From assembly GCF_014852585.1 (NCBI RefSeq), contig NZ_JACVBX010000022.1, forward strand, positions 1-64,000: a stretch of DNA of 64,000 nt, given 5' to 3'. Position numbers and translations under genes: made by a program. The notes under the pieces were generated by a model. That model did no database searches. It was not told where the DNA came from and saw only the letters and a program-made list of their open reading frames with translations. Position 1 is the first letter of the stretch; the number at the start of each line of letters is the position of its first letter. Positions 34,527 through 40,889 of the stretch are shown here, piece after piece. The DNA is from Pseudomonas sp. PDM18. GTDB lineage: Bacteria; Pseudomonadota; Gammaproteobacteria; Pseudomonadales; Pseudomonadaceae.

Positions 34527-34898
34527 ACGCTTGCCCCTCATCAGCCTCGGCCGGTGAGTGTGGGGCAGCTTCTCCGCCCCGCGCTCCCGAGCCCTCGGCG
34601 GCAAGAGCGGGATGACAAGGGCAGCGCCCTTGGTGTGTTGGTGGCGTCAGCCATCAATGAATTTGATGACTCGGAACGCCTGCTCGTGACCTCGAATGTC
34701 GTTTCGTCACTATTCGTTCCAGTGCGTCTAGAACGGGCTTTCAGCCATCAAATCAAACGATTAGTCGCGCTGCCGGCTGTTTGATTCAATACCCATATCC
34801 CACTGCAAAACCTCAATAGCGCAGATGAACCGGCGAGCGCGCCCGTTTATCCGTGCCGGGCCAACTCATGCCTGCGAAAAGGTAATGGAGGCAGCGCG

Positions 34899-35009
34899 AT
34901 GCAACTACCCGATTGGACCTATGACCTTGTGCTGGTGGCGCTGGCCTACCTGCTGGGCGCGCTCTCGGCCCTGGGTTCTTCCTCGCCTGCGGTGGCGTTT
35001 CCCTACTGA
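34899..35009 (+). CDS. 36-aa single-TM protein upstream of rep
   Basis: Short frame QLPDWTYDLVLVALAYLLGA...FPY with a strong TAATGGAGGCAGCGCG ribosome site. One hydrophobic helix spans nearly the whole peptide. Filamentous Pseudomonas phages encode similar tiny inner-membrane proteins in this part of their genomes (PfsE, for example, blocks type IV pili). Identity is not established. Confidence 0.55.
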   Translation: MQLPDWTYDLVLVALAYLLGALSALGSSSPAVAFPY

Positions 35010-35022
35010 TGAGCATGAGACG

Positions 35023-35089
35023 GGCGTGGGCCGCGACGCCGGCCGGGAGCGCAAGGCACGAGCGGTAGGCCGAAGGCGCGGCCGACGCC
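35023..35089. other. Large hairpin before rep (candidate replication or packaging signal)
   Basis: GGCGTGGGCCGCG (35023-35035) pairs with CGCGGCCGACGCC (35077-35089), an 11-bp stem with one internal 2x2 mismatch and a 41-base loop. It lies 63 bases before rep in a non-coding stretch. The rest of 34527-35152 outside this and the 36-aa gene shows nothing I can support. Confidence 0.5.
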
Positions 35090-35152
35090 CCTGTAACACG
35101 TCGGATAACCCACTGATCACTGTTTCATTACGTAGCTATTTGGAGCACTTCA

Positions 35153-36448
35153 ATGACCAAGCCAAAGCATCAAGTCCGTGTCACGGTTAAGTCCGCTGGC
35201 GAAATTTACGAGTCGCCCGAGGGGCGCCTGTTCTTCGACGACAAGCTGGCCAAGTTCACTGATCTGTCCGGTGTGCGCCTGCTGCGCTGCGGCGTCGATA
35301 CGGTCCGTCAGTTGTACAACGGCATGATCCGGTTGGAAGTGATGGCGTTGTTCGATGAGCCGGAAGACATCGTGGAGTTCGCTGGCTACCAATGGGTCAA
35401 GGGCAGGGTAGGGCGCGACTCCGGCTACCAGTACCGCCTGCAGAACGCCGATACGGGCCTGATCCTGCTGATCAAGAATCACAACGTGAAGCTGGAGAAC
35501 ATCGGGCCGCACCTCAAGATCGAGGTGTCTCCACACGCCTTGGACGGAGCCGATCCTGCGATCCTGCAAGGCATGCTCGATGACCTGGCGAGCGCCGTGC
35601 TCGCTCACTGCGAAACGAACCAGTGCGCCGTGCATCTCGCGCTGGATGTGCAGGGCTGGACGCCGTCCGCGGACATCGTGGAGCGCATGCGCTGTCGTTC
35701 GACTCGTGTGCGGCAGATCAGCGGCATCGACCGTATCGAGTTCCACGGCAACGCCTCGGTGTATGGGCGTGGTGAGACCTTCATGTTCGGCTCGGCCAAC
35801 GGCATGCAGCTCTGCATCTACAACAAAACGCTCCAGGCACGCGCCACCGACAAGCTCGATTACTGGAGCAACGTATGGGCGTCACTGAATGGCGATCCCT
35901 TTGGTGATGGGGAGCCCGCCTACAACCCGGAGGAAACGGTGTGGCGTATCGAGTTCCGCTTCCATCACTCGATAGTCCAGCAGTTCTCTGAAGGCTCCAA
36001 ATTGTCCTCGGGTGAGGTGATCGGTTGCCGTACCTATGCCGGCCTATGCCCGCACCTGCAAGGCCTGTGGGAGTATGCCTGCGACAGCTTCCGCCTCCTG
36101 CTGAAAGACCCGAAGTGGTACGACCCGTTCTGGTCGCTGATCACCCTGGATACCAAGGTCCAAGTAGAGGCTGACCCGCTGATTGAGCGCACCGAATATC
36201 GCCGCTACTACAAGACCGCACAGGGCTTCTCCGGCAAGAACTGCGAGATGTTCCTGGGCCAGTTCGCCAGCCTGATTGCGCGGGAGCGCATCCCCTCAAA
36301 AAAGGCACTTGAGGTCGGGAGAACGCTCCCCTTCTGGCATGTGATCGAAGACCACTACACGGCCAAGGGCTACAGCACTCGCGACCTCGAAAAGCATATC
36401 TGCGGTTTGATCAATGATCGCTACTTGAGGCGTGGATACGCCATCTGA
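35153..36448 (+). CDS. Replication initiation protein, Pf-phage type
   Basis: 431-aa protein of the phage/plasmid replication-initiation-factor type encoded next to the integrase in Pf prophages. It starts TKPKHQVRVTVKSAGEIYES and has LHLA-like strand VHLALDVQGWTP, then IDRIEFHGNASVYGRGETFMFGSANGMQLCIYNKT (the nicking-domain region) and WRIEFRFHHSIV. Expected to nick double-stranded DNA and drive rolling-circle replication. Its stop overlaps the integrase ATG (TGATG at 36446-36450). Length is as in the Pf family. Confidence 0.85.
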   Translation: MTKPKHQVRVTVKSAGEIYESPEGRLFFDDKLAKFTDLSGVRLLRCGVDTVRQLYNGMIRLEVMALFDEPEDIVEFAGYQWVKGRVGRDSGYQYRLQNADTGLILLIKNHNVKLENIGPHLKIEVSPHALDGADPAILQGMLDDLASAVLAHCETNQCAVHLALDVQGWTPSADIVERMRCRSTRVRQISGIDRIEFHGNASVYGRGETFMFGSANGMQLCIYNKTLQARATDKLDYWSNVWASLNGDPFGDGEPAYNPEETVWRIEFRFHHSIVQQFSEGSKLSSGEVIGCRTYAGLCPHLQGLWEYACDSFRLLLKDPKWYDPFWSLITLDTKVQVEADPLIERTEYRRYYKTAQGFSGKNCEMFLGQFASLIARERIPSKKALEVGRTLPFWHVIEDHYTAKGYSTRDLEKHICGLINDRYLRRGYAI

Positions 36449-37437
36449 TGAGCATCACCAAGCTCCCCGATGGCCGTTGGTTCGTCGATGTCGAGCCGAT
36501 CAAGGGCAAGCGTTTCCGAAAGCGGTTCAAGACCAAGATGGAAGCGCAGCAATTCGAGGCCAATGCTCGCCAGAAATGCTCTGAGAATCCGAGCTGGACG
36601 ATCAAGCCCAAGGACCGCCGCAAGCTCTCCGAGCTGGTGGAACTCTGGTACGAGCTGCATGGCCAGACTCTCGCGAACGGTAAGCGCTGTGTGGCGATTC
36701 TGCGGCTGATTGCGAAGGATTTGGGTGACCCAGTGGCGGTGTCCCTGGAGCCGGCGAAAGTGGCCCGTGTGCGTTCCTTGCAGGTCGCTAAAGGCATGTC
36801 AGGCAAGTACGCCAACAACCGCCTTGGCTACCTCAAGTCCATGTACAACGAGCTACGACAGCTTGGAACCATTGACTACGAGAATCCCGTTGGACGCATG
36901 CGCCCTCTGAAGCTTCAGGAGAAGCCGCTGTCATACCTGACCAAGCATCAGGTATCTGAGCTGCTGGCCGCGCTCGATGCTCGAACCACGTCGCCGCATC
37001 CGAAGATGGTTGCTCGCATCTGCCTCGCAACTGGTGCTCGATGGGGTGAAGCACAGGCACTTACCCTGGATCGCTTGAAGGGCAACACGGTGATCTTCGC
37101 CAATACCAAGTCGAAGCGTGTTCGCTCGGTTCCGATCTCGGAAGGGTTGGCCAAAGAGATTCGCCAACACTGGCAGACCCACGGGCCGTTCACCAATTGC
37201 CTTGGCGTATTCCGCATCGTGCTGCTGTCCACGTCGATCAAGCTCCCGAGAGGGCAGGCCAGCCACGTGTTGCGCCATACGTTCGCCAGTCACTTCATCA
37301 TGAACGGCGGGCACATCGTGACGTTGCAGCACATTCTGGGGCACGCCTCTCTATCGATGACGATGCGGTATGCTCACCTCTCACCCGACCATTTGCAGGA
37401 CGCTATAAGATTTGGTCCAGCTCTGCACATGGGATGA
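36448..37437 (+). CDS. Tyrosine recombinase (integrase)
   Basis: 329-aa phage integrase. The N-terminal arm-binding/SAM-like region (to about 170) is followed by a catalytic domain with Arg in CLATGARWGEAQAL, His-x-x-Arg in ASHVLRHTFASHFI, and His and nucleophile Tyr in LGHASLSMTMRYAHLSPDHL. Expected to recombine the 30-bp tRNA-Gly site. It is coupled to rep by overlap and lies about 1 kb from the intact tRNA, as in Pf prophages. Confidence 0.95.
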   Translation: MSITKLPDGRWFVDVEPIKGKRFRKRFKTKMEAQQFEANARQKCSENPSWTIKPKDRRKLSELVELWYELHGQTLANGKRCVAILRLIAKDLGDPVAVSLEPAKVARVRSLQVAKGMSGKYANNRLGYLKSMYNELRQLGTIDYENPVGRMRPLKLQEKPLSYLTKHQVSELLAALDARTTSPHPKMVARICLATGARWGEAQALTLDRLKGNTVIFANTKSKRVRSVPISEGLAKEIRQHWQTHGPFTNCLGVFRIVLLSTSIKLPRGQASHVLRHTFASHFIMNGGHIVTLQHILGHASLSMTMRYAHLSPDHLQDAIRFGPALHMG

Positions 37438-37460
37438 ATCGAGTATTTCAGGGAAGGAAG

Positions 37461-38345
37461 ATGCGAAAGTCAGTCGACGTAAGCAAGGTTGCTGGAATTG
37501 AGTATCACGGGAGCGACGGAATTACTCAGGATTGCATAGATGCTTTGGTTCATATCATCAACGCTGGAGAGAGGATCGAGTCAGCCTGGTTGCTGTCCTG
37601 CTTCCATTCTGATGGCACCGGTGGCCACGCATTCTTACTGAGCATTTTCCCTGCGCGGCAAGTTCTCATTAAGCCTGGATTTACTTCGGGATATTCAGGG
37701 GAGGGGCCGCGAGGGTTATCAACTGCTCTGAAGATATTGCAGCTTCACAACGTTGACATTGATGAGTTTGAGATTGATAGCTCAACAATGCAGAGAGCCG
37801 AAGCGGGCTGCTTGACGTCGAAGGACATTGAAAAGCTGGAAGCGGCGAGACCTATCCGACCTAATCGCTTTTACGACTACATTCAGCGAAACCCCGCACT
37901 GTTTCGAGAGGGTGATGCCAGGGAAGTGCAACGGTGTTTCCCAGCAACTCTGAATATCGGGCTGCTTGACGAGCGTTTGGTTGAGCTTGCGATAGGCTTT
38001 TTCGATAACCCTGATTTTGCGATTAGCACTGCTTTTCGGCGACTGGAAGACATCGTTAGGTCTAGAACGCAAATCTTCGATAAGAGCGGTTCGCATCTTT
38101 TTAAGAAGGCATTCGAAGGCGATAAGTCGCTCTTGCACTGGAACGACCAGGATGGCGGCGAGCAAGCAGGGAAAGCAGGGCTATTCGTTGCAGTTTTTCT
38201 CGCATACAGAAACCCGCGAGCCCATCGTGAGATCATCAGTAATCCGCGTGAGGCTGCGCGTGAGTTCATGCTGATCAATCAGCTCTATCTGCTGGAGGCT
38301 ATGGCCGTCGAGCGCGTGGCTGACGTGGCGGTTCCAGACCAGTAA
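37461..38345 (+). CDS. TIGR02391/Ymh-like protein with HEPN-type motif
   Basis: 294-aa protein starting RKSVDVSKVAGIEYHGSDGI. The C-terminal Ymh-like domain (about 175-294) reads FRRLEDIVRSRT...GDKSLLHWND...AGLFVAVFLAYRNPRAHRE. The R250-N-P-R-A-H255 element fits the Rx4H catalytic motif of HEPN ribonucleases, which serve in toxin and abortive-infection systems. Activity is inferred from the motif. It sits between int and the right att site, a cargo position, with GGAAGGAAG before its ATG. Confidence 0.7.
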   Translation: MRKSVDVSKVAGIEYHGSDGITQDCIDALVHIINAGERIESAWLLSCFHSDGTGGHAFLLSIFPARQVLIKPGFTSGYSGEGPRGLSTALKILQLHNVDIDEFEIDSSTMQRAEAGCLTSKDIEKLEAARPIRPNRFYDYIQRNPALFREGDAREVQRCFPATLNIGLLDERLVELAIGFFDNPDFAISTAFRRLEDIVRSRTQIFDKSGSHLFKKAFEGDKSLLHWNDQDGGEQAGKAGLFVAVFLAYRNPRAHREIISNPREAAREFMLINQLYLLEAMAVERVADVAVPDQ

Positions 38346-38385
38346 GGTCCGACACTTTTTCGACACCTTTTCCCACCCTGGAAAA

Positions 38386-38420
38386 GCAAAACCCCCGAAA
38401 CGCTAGGCATTTCAGGGGTT
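38386..38420 (-). terminator. Terminator downstream of tRNA-Gly, supplied by the element
   Basis: AACCCCCGAAA-CGCTAGGCA-TTTCAGGGGTT stem with a U-run on the minus strand, 14 bases past the tRNA 3' end. It replaces the native terminator displaced to 29406. Confidence 0.75.
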
Positions 38421-38430
38421 CTGCAGGGTG

Positions 38431-38460
38431 TTCTGGAGCGGGCGAAGGGAATCGAACCCT
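38431..38460. other. Right attachment site
   Basis: Same 30 bases as 29450-29479. Here they are part of the intact tRNA-Gly gene, so integration regenerated the tRNA 3' end. Confidence 0.92.
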
Positions 38461-38507
38461 CGTCATGAGCTTGGGAAGCTCAGGTAATGCCATTATACGA
38501 CGCCCGC
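38434..38507 (-). tRNA. tRNA-Gly (CCC anticodon)
   Basis: 74 bases on the minus strand. The acceptor stem is GCGGGCG/CGCCCGC with encoded CCA. The anticodon stem-loop TGAGC-TTCCCAA-GCTCA places CCC at 34-36, and the T-arm is AGGG-TTCGATT-CCCT. It serves as the integration site of the element. Pf4 of P. aeruginosa PAO1 also uses a tRNA-Gly, as I recall. Confidence 0.95.
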
Positions 38508-38659
38508 TTGGGGGTGCCTTTTTACCAGAAGGGCGGGGCTTAGTGAAGCCTTGACGGGCGAGCTGCTTGGGCTGTGCCGCTTCTGCTACGAATTCTGCGC
38601 AAAAAATAACCGGGAGCGGAGGGGCAGGGGCCGGCCCCCGGCTGTGTGCGCTGGCTGCA

Positions 38660-39553
38660 TCAGCCCACCATGGCGGCGATGGGCACGCCCTGGCTGCTGG
38701 GCAGGTAGGGATTGGCCAGAACCGGGTGGCGCTGGGGCTGGAGGAAGGTCAGGAGGGCGTCCTGGGTGTCCTGCCAGGCCTTCTTGTGCTCAACATCGAT
38801 GAAGTGGCCGGCGTTGCGGATGGTGCGGAACTCGCAGTCAGGGATCAACTGCTGGAACAGCTTCGCCTCGGCCGGGGTGGTGTAGATATCCAGCTCGCCG
38901 TTCATGAACAGCAGCGGGATGTCGATGGCCGCGAACTTCTCCATGTAGCTCTCCGCGCTGAGCTTGAGCACCTGGCAGATGTGGAAGTGCATCTGCTGGT
39001 ATTCGTGCTCGTCGAGGCCGGCGACATGGCGGAAGTTGTAGCGCTTGAACAACTGCGGCAGGTAGCGGCCGATGGTGTCGTTGACCAGGTTGCCGATGTT
39101 GCTGCGGTCGCAGGCGGAGAGGTAGTCCAGGCCGCGGTGCAGGTAGTCGAGCATCGAAGCGTTGAGCATCGGCGAGAAGGAGTTGATCACTGCCTTCTGG
39201 ATCCGCGCCGGGCGTTCGGCCAGGGCCAGGAGGGTGGCGACGCCGCCCCAGGAGAAGGACATCACTACGTCGGCGCGGTAATGCTCGATCAGGCCGAGCA
39301 GCAGCTGCGCTTCGTATTCCTTGGTGATGAACTCGCGGCAGTCGTTGTGGGCCTTGGACCGGCCGGCGTATGGCTGGTCGTAGCACACCACGTTGAAGTG
39401 CGGTTGCAGGTATTTCACCGTTTGCGCGAAGGAGGCGGTGGTCGCCAGCGAGCCGTTGACCAGGATGATGGTCTGGCGCGCTTCCCTGTTGGCGTGAAAC
39501 TCCGTGTGTACCCGATGTTGCTGAATCTCGACGACGGCGGTTTCCGGCCTCAT
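38660..39553 (-). CDS. PhaG-like 3-hydroxyacyl-ACP transacylase/thioesterase (RhlA/PhaG family)
   Basis: 297-aa alpha/beta-hydrolase closely resembling PhaG and RhlA. Shared landmarks are IILVNGSLATTASFAQT near residue 30, HFNVVCYDQPYAG, the nucleophile elbow MSFSWGGVATLLAL (Ser near 102), IGNLVNDTIGRYLPQLFKRYNFRHV, and NAGHFIDVEHKKA with the catalytic His. PhaG moves 3-hydroxyacyl groups from ACP towards CoA for medium-chain polyhydroxyalkanoate; RhlA makes HAA for rhamnolipids. The N-terminus RPETAVVEIQ favours PhaG. I start at 39553 after CTGGAGGAATACGAC. Confidence 0.85.
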   Translation of the reverse strand: MRPETAVVEIQQHRVHTEFHANREARQTIILVNGSLATTASFAQTVKYLQPHFNVVCYDQPYAGRSKAHNDCREFITKEYEAQLLLGLIEHYRADVVMSFSWGGVATLLALAERPARIQKAVINSFSPMLNASMLDYLHRGLDYLSACDRSNIGNLVNDTIGRYLPQLFKRYNFRHVAGLDEHEYQQMHFHICQVLKLSAESYMEKFAAIDIPLLFMNGELDIYTTPAEAKLFQQLIPDCEFRTIRNAGHFIDVEHKKAWQDTQDALLTFLQPQRHPVLANPYLPSSQGVPIAAMVG

Positions 39554-39693
39554 GTCGTATTCCTCCAGACGCAGGTCATGGTGCGCATCCAAGATCGGAT
39601 GCGAAGAAAGTACCCAGGCAGAGGAAAGCGTCTTGGCGTGACAGCTTCATGTCACTCGACGAAAGTTAACAATCTCTTGGTTTTCAACTGGTT

Positions 39694-39885
39694 ATGACAT
39701 CAAAAGACAAGCCGTCCGACACGTTGAAGGTGTGGATGCGGGCTTTTGATCAGGCGTGGAAGGCGCGGCTGGGGGAACGGCTGCCGCGAAAATCATTGTT
39801 GGCTACGCTGCGTGACTCGGCGGTCACGCTTGAGCCAGAGTTAAGCAGGGTGGTTCGTTACCCGCAACCGCCGTTGAGCGCTTGA
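39694..39885 (+). CDS. Small hypothetical protein (63 aa)
   Basis: Basic, soluble, opening TSKDKPSDTLKVWMRAFDQAW. There is no clear ribosome site and no family I recognise. Codon use looks plausible for the genome, but the evidence is weak. Confidence 0.35.
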   Translation: MTSKDKPSDTLKVWMRAFDQAWKARLGERLPRKSLLATLRDSAVTLEPELSRVVRYPQPPLSA

Positions 39886-40052
39886 GTCACATCGTTTTGT
39901 CTAAATCCGACGAAATGACATTTCTCTGCGCGATTGTCCGGCGCTTTGGATAAGCCGGATTACACTCTTGTGATAGCTGTAACGCCCCCTGCCGAAGACG
40001 AGCGATCTCGCCGTGCTCCCCCTGAGGCCGATACCGCGTGCGGAGCGGTTCC

Positions 40053-40886
40053 ATGGCACTTCACCGACAGTTCGTCCCACTGCTGGTTCTGGCTCCGGCC
40101 GCATGGCTGTGTGCGGAAGCCATGGCCGAGGATCGCTATGGCTGCGAACAACCGGTCACCGTCGCCTACACCCGCAACGTGGTGTTCTTCCATGACGACG
40201 TCGGCATCGACCCGGACCTGATCGCCGAACTCGGCAGGCGCACCGGCTGCCAGTTCGAAACGTCCATCCGCCCGCGCGACGAAATATGGCGCATGCTCGA
40301 AAGCGGTGACCTGCAGATGGGCACCAGTGGCGTCGCTACGCCGCAGCGCCGCGCTTACAGCTACTTGCTGCCTTACCTCTACATGCGCAACAAGCTGATC
40401 GTGCGCGACGATCTGGGCGAGATGAACACCCTGGACGCCTTCCACGACATGCCCGGCGCGCGCCTTGGGGTGATCGCCGGATACCGCCACGGCGCCTTCA
40501 TCGACGGCATGCTGCGCATCCTCCGTTCCGAAGGCCGGGTAGTGGAATACAAGGACGACGCGACCCGGTTCAGCGCGTTGCTCAATGGCGATGTAGAGGG
40601 GGTGATCGGCCATGAGATGAATCTTCAAGGGGCGGTAAGCGATCGTCGTCAACGCGAACGCTTCCATGTGATAGATGTGATGCCCGGACCGGCGACACCC
40701 CACAACCTGATGCTCTCGCGCAAGCGCTTCACCCCGGCGCAAAGTGCCGAGTGGATGCGCCTGCTGGAGACGTTGTGGCTGGACGGAACCCTGGCCCGGA
40801 TCATGCGTAAGAATGCACCGCCGCAAGTGGCGGAAGGACTGCTCGACAGCGGATATCGCTACAGCTCCACGGACAGAGGCTGGTAA
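40053..40886 (+). CDS. Periplasmic substrate-binding protein (SBP family 3-like)
   Basis: 277-aa exported protein (signal peptide ending AMA, then EDRYGCEQPVTVAYTRNVVFF). The fold is that of amino-acid-type binding proteins: GIDPDLIAELGRRTGCQFE, MGTSGVATPQRRAYSYLLPYLYM, and LLNGDVEGVIGHEMNLQGAV. No permease or ATPase adjoins. It ends 3 bases before the HD-GYP gene, so it may present a ligand to that sensor instead of feeding a transporter (inference). The ATG at 40053 has GGAGCGGTTCC upstream. Confidence 0.8.
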   Translation: MALHRQFVPLLVLAPAAWLCAEAMAEDRYGCEQPVTVAYTRNVVFFHDDVGIDPDLIAELGRRTGCQFETSIRPRDEIWRMLESGDLQMGTSGVATPQRRAYSYLLPYLYMRNKLIVRDDLGEMNTLDAFHDMPGARLGVIAGYRHGAFIDGMLRILRSEGRVVEYKDDATRFSALLNGDVEGVIGHEMNLQGAVSDRRQRERFHVIDVMPGPATPHNLMLSRKRFTPAQSAEWMRLLETLWLDGTLARIMRKNAPPQVAEGLLDSGYRYSSTDRGW

Positions 40887-40889
40887 AGG

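Larger units (their letters stand above)
29450..38460. mobile_element. Integrative element at tRNA-Gly with Pf-type rep/int and defence-like cargo
   Basis: About 9 kb between two identical 30-base copies of the tRNA-Gly 3' end. It contains a tyrosine integrase next to a Pf-prophage-like replication gene, an excisionase-like gene, a repressor and operators. No inovirus coat, adsorption or zot-like genes are present. Cargo genes at both ends (29917-33101 and 37461-38345) are unlike the core; 31081-33573 is markedly AT-rich. It looks like a filamentous-phage-derived satellite or IME rather than a complete prophage. Confidence 0.85.

Noticed and set aside
34554..34784. 76-codon frame between the replication-operon genes and rep
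   Set aside because: No ribosome site, no recognisable fold, and composition like non-coding DNA.
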